A stretch of 64,000 bases of DNA from Apus apus (GCF_020740795.1 NC_067291.1:19767780-19831779), one strand, 5' to 3'. Numbered from the stretch's first letter, positions 34,576 to 49,000 are shown. A program made the numbers and translations. Notes: generated by a model not told the origin, from the sequence alone.

Positions 34576-37500
34576 GCTGTGGAGCTTTTTAGTCCTTTTT
34601 CTTCTCCCCTTCTTAATGCAGAAGCATAAATCCATTAAGAAGAAAAAAAAAGAGCACAGCATATCTGTGCATCCAGTTTAATCACAGACAGATGTTTATT
34701 TGGGCCAGTAATGGTTTTGGTTTCCTTTTTCTTTCATATTTAACTTTAAGTTTGCTGGCGTGTCTCACCCTGCGCAGTCTATAACAATCAGGGTTTGGCT
34801 AAAAACCCTCCTTGTCGGAGGAGTGCGGGCGTTGCCAAGAGCTACTTCTTTGATGCAAAAAAATACATCCTGGAGGTGCTTTGTCAGATGTTTTTATATT
34901 AAACATTTTTCCTCCATAGTTGTAGTTTGCCAACGGGAAATAAAGTGCATCTATTTTCCAGTGTCGTTAGTTCAGAGAGGAATTCTTTGCTCGGTGTGAA
35001 GGTTTTTCTCACGTGACCGTGGATGGCTGCAAATGTTGGAATCCCCATCGGAGAGCGTGACCGTGCCACAGCATCCTTCCCAATGGGTGGGAGAACTTCA
35101 AAACAACAACCTGCCTCCACTTGGGGTTTGTTCTTGTGCAGCTTCTGGCCCTGCCTGGGGTTGACATCAAAGGCAACGTTGCGAACTACAGGGTGAATCA
35201 TGGAATTAAACCCTGAAAGGGGAGGTAGAGAAGCTTTGGGAGTTGACATCCCCAGGCTTTCATTGCCTGTCCCCTTTGGAGAGATGCAGGTGTGCTCTTT
35301 TGTTCTCCAACAAATGTCAGTTTCTGAGTTGATTCTTGCATTGTGTTTGTGCTTGCCATGGTGGGTGGCAGCTCCTGGAGTTCAAACACTTTGGAGCAGA
35401 AGGAGGAGGAAAGCTATCATTAATCCTGCAGCTAGCAGGCTCCTTGTGTCCAAAGGCTGTTGATGACAGTGCTTTGTCCATGAGGAATGTATAATGCAGC
35501 AGAGAGTGCTTCACTTGGGTTGTTGACAGACAGCTGAAGATGTTGCCCAGAGCATTGAGACTGAATCAATACACCCCTATATACCTTGAATACCTATATA
35601 CCTCCTTGAAGAAGGAGCCCCTTAGATCAAGGCCAGGGAAGATGCTCCGTCTGCATAGTTGTTTCTTCATTGAAGCTCTGAAGAGCAACTCAGGGTGGAC
35701 CACCAAACCCAACAGCCATAGTGTTGAGGTCATCAGGAGCTTGCTCTTGTAGAGCTGGCTGATGACCACACTTCAATGACATAAACTCTTGTGTTGCCAC
35801 CAGTACCCAGCACCCTGTCTGAGGAAGCTGGTGACCCTGTCCGTGCAGAGCATGGGCATCTGGACAGAGGATGAAGTTTCAGCTGTGGCTGTGCAGCTGT
35901 ACAGGGGTTTCCAAACCAAGTGACACCCGTTCATGAAAAATATCCACCAAGTTAGGAGCTTGCAATGCAAACTTTTGGTCTCAAAATCAATTTGGAGCTG
36001 AGCCGGAGTAGTAACGTGGGGAAGAGAAGGGTGAGGGACCACTGGGTAATTTGCTGGAGGTGGGAAAAGAGATGGTTTGTGCTGAAGGTCTGCCAAGGAG
36101 GGAAATAAAGGTTGTTTGGAGGCTTTGCATCCTGCGCAGCATCATTACCAGCCTCCAAAAATACTGTCTTCTCTGAGGGCAGCTATCTTCTGGACTGGGA
36201 GACGGGGACTCGTCCCTTTGGTATTAGCTGTACAGAGGCTTTGTGAGAGCAGTGTCCTTCTCCATCGTATTGATGGTGTCAAGGGGGGAGGATGGGAGGG
36301 AGCCTCCACAGCACCCTGTGTGTAACCAGGGCTGCTGTGTCCCAAGGACCTGCCCACCCTGAAGACCATCTTCAGTTGAGACAGCTCCAGTGACGTTCTT
36401 CATCTGAGCTGATGAAACAGTGGTGTACTCCATTCTTCCCACATGCTTTTCCCTGTGAGGAACCAGGGAATCAGTAATGTTCATAGGGTAGATGGGGCAG
36501 CTGAATTGAGCTGACGTCTCCCATGTCACCTTCCATTGCTTGCATCACTTCACAGGGAAGAACATCTTTGCTCTTCAGTTATTATGATGGCTGATACTAC
36601 TGCTTTAGCCCTCCGAAACAGACAATACTTAGAAAGATGTGGACAATCAGAGCTGTCCCTAGTCCAGAAAATGGAGTAAAAATAAGTAAATAATCTGCTG
36701 GAGCTGTAGGATCATCTGTCTGGAGTAACACTGATTGCTTGGTGCACAGAGAGTGGAAAAAGGTTGGTCTTATCAATCTTTGGCCCCATGCCTAGTGCAG
36801 GATTAAAGCTGCTTTGCAGATGATACCTCTTTATTTAGGTGTGTACACGCAGCTTCTGGCTCTGAAGGAGAATTTGTGGTGATGGAGCCAGGCAGGACGA
36901 TGCCCTGAAATGAAGGTACCACAGGCACTATTTGGGGAGCACCATTTTGATGTAGGCAATACACTGAATTTCTCAGGATGTTTCTGCAGAGGAGAGTTGT
37001 TCTTTCCTCCTTCCCTTTACCTGGAACTGGGATGACTTTTCACAGCTAGCTGGGATGTTTTCAGCTTAGAAGTTCTTGGAGTAAGTACAACACCCAGACA
37101 AAATATGTTTTTGTCTGTGGTTCATTGAGTCGTTATGATGTTTGGCCTTGAATCACAGGATCATCGCATCCTTCACTTCCCCAAGCACCTAAGCATCTCA
37201 CTTAAAAAAAGAAACATCAGGAAGTAAGCAAGTTACTTAAAAGTAAATTAGTTTAATCTTTGTAGCCAAAACATTACATTTTTGCACCCTCTTAGGATCT
37301 GGATGTGGCTTTCTAGGTAGTAAAAGTTCTTTTGATGTAACTTGGATTGTGTCTTTTAAATAGTGTGTATCTGATGGTGCGTCTTTGAACTTTTCCTTGT
37401 TCCCTTCTCCTGTGCTTTTGTTTCTAAACAGATTTGCTGAAGACTGGACACAGTGTATTTATGGCCTTTGAAAATGGTGAATGTTTTGAAGGAGGAATTT

Positions 37501-38268
37501 TGGCTTCTTCCAGGGACCTGTAGAGAGAGGCTTGTGTTCACGGTTACAGTAATAGATATTTTTTTTTGTGTGGCACTTTGATGAGTGAGAGGTGTTTATA
37601 GGTGTGATTCATAACTGAGTTACTAAGGTTTTCCACGGAAATAACTTATTAAATCGGTGGCGCTCACAGAAACGATTGAAGTCTGTAGATTTGCTGTTCA
37701 TCAAAGGCACCTCCTTTCCCAGACTCCAATACCTAACTCAGCATTTTACCTCTGGAGGATGCTCAGACCCAAAAGGGCTGTGCGGTCTTGGGGCTCGAGA
37801 CGTGTTTTAGTAAGGAATGAAAAAAAACCGCCCTAAGACAAACTGGAAAGGAGGGGGGAAAAAAAAACCAACCCTTTCATGAAAACATCCCTGGTCGTAG
37901 GGAGCTGCTGATGGTTAAAACTGGTTTTCTGGAACACTGCTTATTTGTGTGGACTTTACTTTGCTGCTCAGCAGCCGAAAAGTACATCCCTTTACTGCCG
38001 CTGGCCGGGCTGCTGCCGGCTTTGAAGTGCCTCAAGCCCCTGGAACCGCAGGTTCAGTTTACTGGCAAAGGAGACTTGGCTCTTTGTCCTTCCAAAGTGC
38101 TTGGGATCGGAGGGGATTAGGCACGTGGCTGCTGGCATTCCCAGCCCTGCCATGTGTCCTGCTGTGCTGGGGTCTCTGGGAGGGAGGAGAGAAGCAGGCT
38201 GCCTCCCTGGTCACTGGGAATTGAGTGGTTCAGCAGGGCAAAACAAAACCGGGGCAGCAGGGATCAAC

Positions 38269-38610
38269 CATCCAGTCCAACCCTCTGCCATGGGCAAGGA
38301 CACCTTCCATTAGGCCAGGTTTCTCCTCACAGCAAAGAATTTCTTCCTCAGATCTCATCTCAATCTCCCCTCTTTAAGCTTGAAACAGTTCCTCCTCATC
38401 CGTCACTCCCTGCCCTTGTCCCAAGCCCCTCCCCAGCTTTCCTGGAGCCCCTTCAGCCACTGGAACGTGCTCTAAGGTCTCCCTGGAGCCTTCTCTTCTC
38501 CAGGCTGAGCAATCACAACTCTCCCAGCCTGTCTCCAGAGCAGAGCTGCTCCAGCATTTTCATGGCCTCCTCTGGACTCTAACCAGCAGCTCCATGTCCT
38601 TCTTAGAGGG
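38269..38610 (-). mobile_element. CR1 LINE fragment
   Basis: Reverse-complement CR1, from CATCCAGTCCAACCC through CTGGAGCCTTCTCTTCTCC to the GCTCCATGTCCTTCTT part. A block of roughly 100 bases near the left end, present in the sister copies, is missing (an internal deletion just after the AGGCCAGGTT phrase). It has no intact reading frame. Confidence 0.92.
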
Positions 38611-39048
38611 AATGAAGAATGGGGAGGGACATTGGATCAGTGAGGTCTCACTTTGCTCATGGGGCATCACATTTATGTGGTGCTTGTCCCAACCATGGGC
38701 TGCACTCTTCCTCCTGTTCTGTGCCTTTCCCTTGGTTGATTTTCGCAGGAAGTAGGTGTTTAGTCAGAAGAAAAGCATTGCTACAAGGGCTGAGTGCTGA
38801 GAGAAGGGAGGTTGATGAAAAGTTGTGCAGTGCCAGCACTGGGGTCCTGCTTTTGGATGCTGACCACTGTTGAATTCCTCCTTTGGTTTTTTGTTTGGTT
38901 TTCTGTAAGAGCAGAAACATTTTGCGTGGAAAGGCCTGTCTTGGCTGACCTCTTCCAGAGTTGCTGAACACTTGTCATGCCCTTCACAGTTCCTGGGGCT
39001 GGAGCAGGGATTAAAGGGTCTCCAGCATTGAAGTGCTGGGGCGTGTTC

Positions 39049-39178
39049 ATAGAATAATTGAGTCGTTTTGGTTGGAAAAGACCTTTAAGATCATCAAGTC
39101 CAACCATTAGCCCAGCACTTCCAAGTGTTGCTGTCCCTTCCTGGAAGGTCTTTTCCTTAGGTGAGAACCTGAGCATCA
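39049..39178 (-). mobile_element. CR1 LINE fragment, different subfamily
   Basis: Reverse-complement CR1 3' end: CATAGAATAATTGAG, then TTGGTTGGAAAAGACC and AAGTCCAACCATTAGCCC. The wording differs from the 23-kb and 52-kb copies and matches the same 3' type as the + strand copies at 40957 and 45846. The right end decays without a clear limit. Confidence 0.82.
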
Positions 39179-40956
39179 CTTCAGTTTGTCATCCCAGGTT
39201 TTGGTTATGGGAAGACACCAGCAGCATCGTGGGATATCAGTGCAATTAAAACCAAAGCCCTATTCCTGCCTGAGCATCTCCTTAATCAGCCTTTTATTAG
39301 CCGGTTCAAGGCAAGTGGCTCCTGACAGTAATTTGATTGCCCCATTGCTGTGATCTGGACTTACTGTTCAGCTGGTGGTAAACAAACACACCACTTCTCC
39401 TGGGTTTTTTGGTTGGTTTTGGATTTTTGTGTTGTTTGGTTTTTTTAATGTGTAATAATTAGTTCTGATGGCCAGACCTGAATTCCCTCATACAATACAA
39501 CCTGTTCCTACCTCTCCACAGGGATGCAAACTTTGGCTGGGAACAGGCAGGCTGTGAAGCTTCTCTGTGAACTCAGCATTTTGCAGTTCAGGTTATAAAA
39601 GCCCATGGACAAAACCTGCCAAAAAATCAAATTCCCAACAGTGCAGGAGAGAGGCATCAGTAGAGAATTTGTATTTTTCTTCACAGCAGTTTTCTGTTCC
39701 TGGGAGAGCAGGAGGCCTTTCCTGGCTGTGTTTTAGAGGCCAGAGGAGGAGTTGGAGGCTTCATCCTGCTGCGGGCGCATCTCTTGATGCACAGAGGATC
39801 ACACCAGGGATACCCAGGCAGAATTTCTCACAGCAACACTGTGGAAGGGTTTGAGACACAACTGTGTCAGTTTTATCTACATATTCCATTAGCAGGAGTG
39901 AAACGCGCCAGCAGAAAGGCTGTTTTTCAGCTCTTCCCATTTATTAAGGTCTCATTTGCTAGGATTTTTCCATTCAAGGAGCCAAAGAATGTTATAGACT
40001 TTAAAAAAAAATCCCAGTTGCTTTATGCTTTTACACATTGTGATGCAATCCACTGTTGCCTGTTGAATGAGGAAAAAAAGCATTGACTGAAGGGTTTGCA
40101 AAAATGGCCCTGTAGATACCTGCAGGGAGGTGGAGCACTTGGGTGTCTGGTTAGCAGGTGATGACAATGCTGTGTTGTCTTTAGGTTTATTCCTCCAGAG
40201 ACAGGTGGATCCTGGAGGGATAGATGTGCTGTTCAGAACACATCACTTGCCTTTTTTGTTTCCCTTCTGGCTCTTCCAAAGCCAGGCCTGTTCTGGGGCG
40301 GGTGCCTGGCGCTGCGCTTGGACAACGCTCTGTTTGTAAGATCCCGCACTGGCAAAATCCCATGTTTGTCCACTTAGAAGAATGAGGCAGCTGATTCATC
40401 TCCCCTTCTTTGCAGAAAGGCTGTGGGATCCCAGCCTGGCCTGTCCCACACTGGTGGCAGGGAAGGCAACCATGGCCCATAGTGGCTGGGAACTCCCCTG
40501 GCTTTGCTTTTCCTCCTCTCTGAATTAGTGCTGGTGTGTCACTGGACCCCAGCAATGCCTTTGGGAGCATTGTCACCTCTTCCCCCAAGCCCTGTAGCAC
40601 CCACAGATCCTTGTGCCCTCAAACTCTTGGGCTGTATGTGAAAGTTACCTATTTGTAATATTTTTCCCCATTCTTAGGATCCCAAGAGGCTGTGACATAA
40701 CCTGCCTTTTTGCAGAAAGGGAACTGTGGGATTCCACTGAAGGCCTCACCTTGTGCTCAGTGCTGCGGGTTTCTGTAGGGTCCCACACTTGGAAAAGGGA
40801 AGCAAATGTGTTGGGGAAGGTCTTTATGCTAATTAGGTCTAAGTAATAAGCGAAACGTGTGGGAAGTGCTGAACTTAAGTTGTAAAGACACTGTGAAATA
40901 CTTTGTAGACATAAAAAATGCTGGTGGAGGTGATGCTGCAGGGGCTTGTTCCTGAG

Positions 40957-41084
40957 GAACATGGGTTAATTGTCAGACTTGGTAGAGTTAGATGAGTGTT
41001 TGGTAGAGTTAGGTTAGTGTTAGGTTATGGTTGGACTTGATGGTCTTAAAGATCTTACCCAACTAAAATGATTCTGTGATTCTG
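40957..41084 (+). mobile_element. CR1 LINE fragment with an internal duplication
   Basis: Sense CR1 3' end with GGTTGGACTTGATGGTCTTA and CCAACTAAAATGATTCTGTG, ending in ATTCTGTG octamer repeats at 41069-41084. The segment GGTAGAGTTAG occurs twice (near 40981 and 41001), showing a short local duplication inside the copy. Confidence 0.88.
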
Positions 41085-43206
41085 CTGGGCTTGATGTGGC
41101 TGCTGATGCTCTCTGCTCCTGTCCAGGGGCCCGTCATGGTAGTAAGTGCATTGTACAGTCTCTCTGTTGGGGTTTTTGATGGAGCAAAACTGTTGTGGCC
41201 CTTGTGATGTTGGCACTGTTCTTGCCCATCTGAGAAGAGGAGCCCTCATCCATGCAGATGTTGAGATGTGTGAGTGAAAGTTATACTGAGTCTTACAGCT
41301 GAGAGTCACGGGTGCTTCTAAACAGCTCAGACTCCAAGATTAGATCTGGTGGGTTTTGTCTAGTGCAACAACTTGGTGTATCCAGCTGTGGGGAAAGGGA
41401 GCAGATGTGAAAAAGGGGAGTTCCAGACCCAAGCTGTCCATATAAAGTGTGTCTGCAGCTGCCATTGAAGTCTTGAGCTGTTTCTGCCATGGGGCTGATA
41501 ATGGTAAATCTGAATCCATGAGACCTAGACTGTGGCCTATTCAGAACTAGAGAACTCATTCTAACAAGATTTTATGAAGCCCTGAAAACACAACTCCATA
41601 GTTTTTGGGAGGGAAGTAGGTGCCTGTGCCAGGCTGAGGAGCAGCAGTCTTCCTTGGGGGGGGCAGGGCTTGTTTTTACCCCAGTTTCTCAGGAATTGCT
41701 TTCTGAGATCTGCAAAAAAAACCCCAACTGAACAAAAAAAAAAAACAACAAGAAAACTTTATGAATCAACCGGGAAGCCAGTAAAAATTAGTAGTAACAA
41801 GCTCATTTCAATAGAAATGGGTTTGCTGCTCTGCCGGCTGCCAACCATTTATGAGACTGGCTGGGTGCCGGCGAGCAGGGTCCAGCACACTGCATCCTTC
41901 CACCCTCCTGCTGCTGGAAATAATTTGTGACTTAAAAAAAAAAAAAAAATAACTCTATTGTGGAGCTTGTTTTATGGTTGGGGCCTGAGTTGGGCAAGGG
42001 TGACAGCTCTAGCTAGCTCCAGTTTGCAAAACCCGGTTGGGGGCTTTTTGCTCCCTCTCAGGTGGCTTCCTGCTGGGTTTTGGCAGTGTAGCTGAGGACG
42101 CTGGGCGAGTGTTTCATCCGTGGCACATTCAGTCTGCTGGCTGGATCCGGTGCAAGGGGAAGAGCTGGGTTGAGGTAGCCATGCTGATGTTGCTGGGAGG
42201 GTTGGATGCTGTCACGTGCCATGTGCTGAGAGCCAAAGGTCACTTGTCCTCCTGGTTCAGCCAAAGCAGTCAGTGCTCCTGCAGTGTGAGCTCTTGTCCT
42301 CACGGGACAGGGTGATCCTTGAACAGGGGGTGGGCAAGAGGAGACTCGAGCTATTTTGTGTCCCTTCATGAGCTGATGGTACACCTTGTGCAGGAGCCAT
42401 TTGCTGGGATACCCTGGGCCACTTTGCTAAAGCCACTCGCGTGTGTGGCTGTGGAAACGTTCACCCCAGGGGAGAGCAAGGAAATTCCTTTGCGAGTACA
42501 AAGTAAGGTAAAGACCCTGTACACGGGGTGAGTTGCTCTTCCCCCCATTGTTGAGCTATTTTAATGAAAGGGAAAGGTCAGCAAAAGTATGTTTTTTAAA
42601 AAAAAAAAGTCACTTGCATATCACTGTTTTTAGACTAGGAGCACTCTGAGCAGCTTCTTTGCCGCTGAAACAAGAATATTAGAGTTATTTTTTTATTTCC
42701 AGGTAATCAGAGCCAGATATTTTGAAATATCCATGGTCTTTTTCACATTGAATTCGGATTGAATTCAGCTGGGCTTGAAAGGGTCAGTCATTTGAGACTT
42801 TTAACATTAAAGATCTTTGCAAATTAGTTTTGCTCTTGCTATGCTGAGTTTGTTTGTGTAAAAAACCCTCAGTGGATTTGGTATGTGTCTGTCTTTGAAG
42901 GGCTTTGCTTCAAAGGCTGCTTGCACTTGGTGTTTGATGCTGAGCTCTGCTGGCTGGGAAGCTCGGCTGCTTCGCGGGGAAGCCTCAGCTAATGACTTCA
43001 TGAAAACCTGCAGGAAGGACAAGCTGAGCATGGCTTTTCAAAGCCTTCAAGGAAACTGGATGCCTAGGACTCATTCCTGATAGGAAACTAGTGCTGGAGC
43101 TCCTTCAGGGCCTCACGTGTGCTGATGTACAGTCCTACCCCATCCTGTACTGCACACACAAGGATGCCCTGAAGCCTTCCCACGCACTGGCTGCACGGAG
43201 CCAAGC

Positions 43207-43258
43207 ACATACATACATACATACATACATACATACATACATACATACATACATACAT
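43207..43258. repeat. (ACAT)13 microsatellite
   Basis: Thirteen uninterrupted ACAT units, 52 bases. It is pure and therefore likely length-variable. It creates repetitive open frames on both strands that are not genes. Confidence 0.97.
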
Positions 43259-45063
43259 GTTGATGTAGCAGGGGGTATAGCTATCTTTTTAATTATCCTA
43301 AATGAGGCTTGCATGCAGAACTGGGGCAGTTTGCCTCCCATGGCCAGCAAGGTGTTTGGGGCTGTGGAGATGGGTGTTTTGGAGGGGTCACCAGCTGCTG
43401 TTTGTTGCCTTGTCCCAGGGCTGTGGGTTGTTTGGGTCACCCTGGGTTTGGTCTCTGTGATTGATAGAGTCTGAAATGTGGTTCCCTCCTTGCTCCTTTC
43501 CTGCTTGCTTTGGCAGGAGACAAAAGGAGCCCGTGGGTGACCTGCATGGTGTTGAGAGATTTAGGAATAGTTGGTCCCAGAAAATTAAACTGAGATCTTT
43601 GCACTCAGAAGCCAACCAGGAGATGCAGTTGGACCATGGCTATTTACGAATTATTTTTAAAAAGTCAAACAGTAAAAATAATATTGGAAAGTTTCCTGAT
43701 TTTTTGGCTTGAAATCTGTCTTTTCCAAAGGTAATTTAATCTCTGAAGCAGAAATGTGAGAACCTGTCTGACGTGGTGGTGTTTTGCGTTTTGGATCAGA
43801 TCTGTCACCAAACAGGTTTTGTTCACGGTGGGGCAGGAAGCCCTTTCCCATCCAGCCTGATGTACACGTGCACATCCCACCGTGCTGCAAATGTTAATTG
43901 TTCCTTCTAAAATACGTAAGCAGCAGCAAAAAAAGGAAGGGCTAGTGGAAGGGCTGTCACGTCCCAAAGCCTTGGACTGCTGAAGAGAGTTGCTTTCAGA
44001 GCCCAGCAGAAAACATGAAGGTTTATGTGAGCAGAGAGCTTGTTGTCCATGTGAAACACGAGGCTTCATTTTGGTGATGCTCTTGGGCTGCCTTCTCTGG
44101 CTGATGGGAAGGGGCTGCCCTGGCTGGATGGAGGCAATATGATCAATCAGGGTTTAAACGAGGACAAAGCAACCAACCCCAGAACATTTCTGAGAGCCAG
44201 AAGATAATCCCGGATCAGCTGGGGCTCAAATCGCTACCGCTCCATCACTGCCTTGCAGAAAACGTTAGTTTCTCTCCTCTCCCCCTTTTTCTCCCTCTCA
44301 TTGAGATTTGTACACAATATTATTTTAATCCCGATACTCTCACCCCTCCTTCTCCCTCTGCCCTTCCCTGCAGGCTCTTCCCCCCACGCAGGCTGCAAGA
44401 GGCCCACAATGAGAACCAGATTTCCCCTCGGAGGCAGAACAAGCTGCGCGCGGGGGCCGGGCCAGGGCTGGGCTGGCACTGTGCGGGGCCCAGGCCTGCT
44501 TGGCCCTCACTGCTGCCTGACTCCAAAATGCTTTTTTTCCTGCCTCTGTCCTCTTTGAAACCCAGGGTGTTTTCACTCCTGGAGTTTTGGGCTGGCTCCC
44601 GAGCCATCCCACCTCAGAGCACGGCCTGGGTGCCCGTGCTGGGATGCGGGATGGGCCACCCAGCTTTCCGGCTCACGGCCCTGGCTCGGCCACCCCCGGC
44701 CATGGCAGCACAAGCTTTGCTTTGTTTGCTCGTTTGTTTGCTCATTTGTTTCTCAGGCTCTTCTGTGGGTCAGGCTGCCTTGGTGCAGATCCCTGGGTTC
44801 GAGTGCTTGTTGAGCATGGGAAGCCTCTGCTGGGATTTCAAGGCATGTTTTGCATCTTAAGGGTCTTAGGCACTCAGAGGATGCTTCCAAGGCAGGCAAG
44901 CAAGTTGAGGATTTAACTGCAAGCAAAATTGGTTTAAAGCATTAACAGCTCACACCCTTCTGCTTCATGAAGTCTCAAAAGGCCTGCTCATGTCTGTCCT
45001 TCAGCACCCTAGACCAGTGCAGGAGGCACAAACTGGAGAACTGAGGGTTGTAGCTAAAACCTT

Positions 45064-45325
45064 CATAGAGTTGTAGGCTAGTTTGGGTTGGAAGGGACCT
45101 TAAAGCCCATCCAGTCCCACCCTCTGCATGGGCAGGGACACCTCCCACCAGCCCAGGTTGCTCTAAGCCCCATCCAACCTGCCTTGAACACTTCCAGGAA
45201 TGGGGCAGCCACAGCTTCCCTGGGCAACCTGGGCCACTGTCTCACCACCCTCACAGCAAAATAATGTCTTTCTAATATCTAATCTAAATGTCCCCTCTCT
45301 CAACTTAAAGATTAAGTTTTAATTT
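45064..45325 (-). mobile_element. CR1 LINE fragment
   Basis: Reverse-complement CR1 from CATAGAGTTGTAGGC through GTTTGGGTTGGAAGGGACC and the TTCCCTGGGCAACCTGGGCC phrase to the CCCCTCTCTCAACTTAAAG part. It is 5'-truncated, with no intact frame. Confidence 0.93.
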
Positions 45326-45845
45326 AAAGAAAAGCTTTAGCTTTTTTCCACATCAGGATTAACACCTTGGCTTGGGCTCTCACCTAGGCAGGGATCTCTG
45401 CTGGCTGTGGTTGAGCCCCATAAATGACAAAGGGGAATTGGCAGTTCCCTGCAGAATTGAGGTTCCAGATCCTAGTGCAAGGCAGTGTCTCACTTAATGG
45501 GGTGCTTGGGTACCCCTGAGCTGTGAGGGTTAGCAGGATGAGGCCACCAGGATGCATGCAGCCATGTGCCCTGATCAGAGGAGAGGTTGGACAGAGATGG
45601 GGCTTGATGAGAAAATAAATGGTTCCAGTTGGACCTGATGGAAAAAAAAATGCAGCTGCAGAAGGTGAGGGTGAGCACAGTTACCTGAGGTGACTTAAAG
45701 TCTTACCAGAGGGTTTCTTCAGTGCCTGGGTGAGTGCCCTGACCTGAAGGAAGCGGCACAGGCTCACCTTGGAGCTTTTATTACTTATTTCTCCTTTAAA
45801 GTTGTATTTAATGCTTGTGTTTATGTGGTTAAGGTGAAATACTGT

Positions 45846-46062
45846 GTAAGGAAAAATTTCTTCACTGAAAGGGTTGTCAGGCCCTGGTGCAGCCTGCCCA
45901 GGGCAGTGGTGGAGTCCTCATCCCTGGAGGGATTTAAAAGCCATGTAGAAGTGGTCCCGAGGGATGTGGTTTAGTGGTGGCCTTGACAGTTCTGGTAGGT
46001 TAATGGTTGGACTTGATGACCTTATCCAAGGTTTTTTCCAACCAAAATGATCTCATGATTCT
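45846..46062 (+). mobile_element. CR1 LINE fragment
   Basis: Sense CR1 3' end with TTTCTTCACTGAAAGGGTTG, GCCCAGGGCAGTGGTGGAGT and GGTTAATGGTTGGACTTGAT, ending near ATCTCATGATTCTA. It lies about 0.5 kb right of an opposite-strand copy (45064-45325), so the two copies converge. Confidence 0.93.
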
Positions 46063-49000
46063 AGGGCCTGTAACATGTAGGCAGCAGAAATGGTTTTCCA
46101 GAGTTCTTTGTTTTCATCCCATCATAACTGAGGGTGCAGGGATGGGATTGCATCTCTTTGGTGTGAAGCTCCTGAGCTGCCACTGTGAATGGTGTGGAGT
46201 CATATGTGACTGGAGAATCTTTGGTGCTTTAGAGACTGACTTGAATTGGTGCTGCAGAGGCAGGAGCAAGTGTTGTACACAGATGCAGACTTGAGGTATC
46301 GGATCACCCTGGTACCTTGAAATACTTCTCTGGTGCAGTGAAGCAGACTGTGATGCAAGGAGGTATTCTCAACATCTCAGGGCTTCAGGAACATGACTTT
46401 TCTCGTTAGCCCCACCTGGTAGCTCCCTGCAAAGGGATGCCTGTGTCCTCCTTGGGGCCGTTGCTTCCTTCCCAAGGTACCATCCGTCCTGGTGGTGTTC
46501 CTAGAGCAAGGAGGGGGAAATCAGGGCTAGTTTGTTGTTGTTTTTTTTAAATAAAGCGAGTTGAGTACTCCCAGAGTGGTGCCTCTCTGTTTTGAGTAAG
46601 GTTGTGGGTGTTTATTTGAGGGAAGAGCAGCTCAGCCAAACATCCTGCTTTTAAACTTGAGTTTGCAGCAGTCGGAAAGATGCCTGCAGCTATATTTGTG
46701 TGAGCCTCCGACTGCCGCTGTTCCGAGGCTTCTTCGTCTCCAGACACAGATGGGATGTGCAGCCAAGGCTTAGGAACAGGCTCCTGTCCTTTTGGGGTTT
46801 CTGGGGTGTTAAAAGCTCTGGTCACCTTGTCTTTGCACTGTAGAAGCTCTGGCTGTGGCAGCACATGTCCAGCAAGACATCCAGTGTCAGGTGGGGAGCT
46901 GGGTGTCTCGCAGGGCGCTGAATATCCCACCTCTTCCCAAAGGAGCCCTGGGTTTTGAGACAAAATAAATGGCAGTAAGAGCTGCCAGGTTCAGGGGGCA
47001 CAAGATCTTGAGTTTGGGTCAAAACTGATGTGGTTTGTTGTTTTTTTTAATCCTGTTTCAATCCCAAACACAGCCCTGCCAGAAGCTTGGCTCAGCTTAA
47101 CCAGCAGCATGAGGCACATTTTTGTGTTTTGGGGTATGTGAGGAAACCTGAACCCAGGTGAGTCTGGCTGAGGCCAGGGAGCTGTGCCCTTCTCACCCCA
47201 TCCTCTGGCTCCTCTCTGGGCTGTGGAGAAGAACAATGATGTGCTGAGGGAGGGTGCAAGCAGGACTTATTTTTGTAGATGTTTTTCTTAGCAACTAGAC
47301 TAAAAAAGAATCTATGCTCTGGCTTTTGCATGGCACACAAGAGGAAACCCTTTTTCAGCTGATGCAGAGACCCTTTTTTGGCTGGGACAGGTCTCTTGTC
47401 TGGCAGCAGCCAGGGTTTGGCCATCACAGGCCCCCTGAAGCTGCAAGAGAAGTTAATGGCAGCTCTTATTTTTAAAACTTAATTCTGAGAGTGTGGATGC
47501 ACGAATCTTGTATCTTTACCACCTCCTGCACACCACAACTTTGTGCTTTTTCAGCACTTTGTTCCTTCAAACAGTCCATTTACTCTTGTATCAGCCTCTT
47601 TGAATTTTTGCAAAGCTGGAGTGTGTAGTTTTCAGCTGTGAATGACCATCAGGAGATGTCCTTTACCTTCTTCAAGGCATGGGAATTTGTTTTCAGCAAC
47701 ACTGAAAAAGACTGAAGACATCCTTTAGTTACATGGGTATAACTAAATGCCACCAATTCCACATCAATTTTGTGTCTGCAGGTAGAAGGATCCTCTAATG
47801 TATTTATATTCAGAGTCCATCCCCAGCTTGATTTCATAGCCAGAGGAATCTAGGACACATTATCCATAAGATTTGAATTCTCTTAGTGAGATGTTGCTAT
47901 TGCGTGTAATGAAAGGGCTGATAATTTTTTGGGGCCATTTTGGTGCTGTCTGGTAGCAGTCCTCACATTTATCATGAGTTAATACAGATGTTCATGTCTG
48001 AGCTGTTCTTCTAGACACTTAACTGCAGATGGGGGAGAAAGAGCCACTTGTAGGGCACAGTTCATCTTCTCTGTAAGGGAGAAGTCTAAAAGTCAGATGA
48101 GTTATGCCCCAGAAGTGCTTATGTCTCATTATTTGATGCTGGGGGTTGTAGCCACAAAGGTCTGGGCTTGCTCACACGGACCCAGGATGCTGTGATTTAT
48201 CCTGGTGTCAGCTGAGCCAGAGGAGAGGACTTGGGTGGCCATGAAGCATGTGAAATAAGACAAAATAATCTGTTTTTAAAAGGGAAATGTACCACACTGG
48301 CCACTGACACGAACAGCAAGGTTTTTGCAACTTCAACCAGTGCTGGACTATCTCCATTGTTTAATAGTGGTCATGAGTGTGATGTCATGGGCAGAAATAG
48401 TGCCTGTTGTTTTCAGAGTAAAAGTTGAATTTCTTGTAATCTTTTCCTGGGCTGCCACCCCCTCCAGCCTTCCCCTGGAACCTGGGAGCAGATCTCCAGC
48501 CCCTTCCTGATTGTTTTTCCAGCTCCATTACACAAGGCGCATTTGTTTGGTTTTGCAAATTGGTCATGAGCAGTGTCAATAGCTGGAGATACACAGAAAG
48601 GGGAATGGACTTTATTTGGGTTTTAGGGCCTTCTAAACGAATAGTGCCAAAGCAAATACGGAGTTTTATGCTGGGACACACTTAACTAAACAGCCCTGTG
48701 AGCTCGTGGGGAGAGGTTCAGTGGAGTACAGCAGGGGTGGAACCACCAGGGCACCCTGAGCGTTGAGCAGGACTTGGGATTCAAGAAGACTAATGTCCCC
48801 TTGGGTCTGGGTTGTTGTTTTTTTTCTTTGGTGATGGATTTACAAGGAAGTAAGAACGTAAAGGCTGGTAACAGCCCAGTTACCTTCTGTCTTTGGAAAC
48901 CACATGATGTTTATCAAGCTTTATTTTAAAAGAAATTCACATTTCCATTGCTCTGCTACTGCTGCCTTGTCCTGCGATGAAAACTTTTCTAGTGTTTCTA

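Noticed and set aside
43135..43474. Tyr/Ile/His/Thr and Met/Tyr/Val/Cys repeat proteins
   Set aside because: They are translations of the (ACAT)13 microsatellite.
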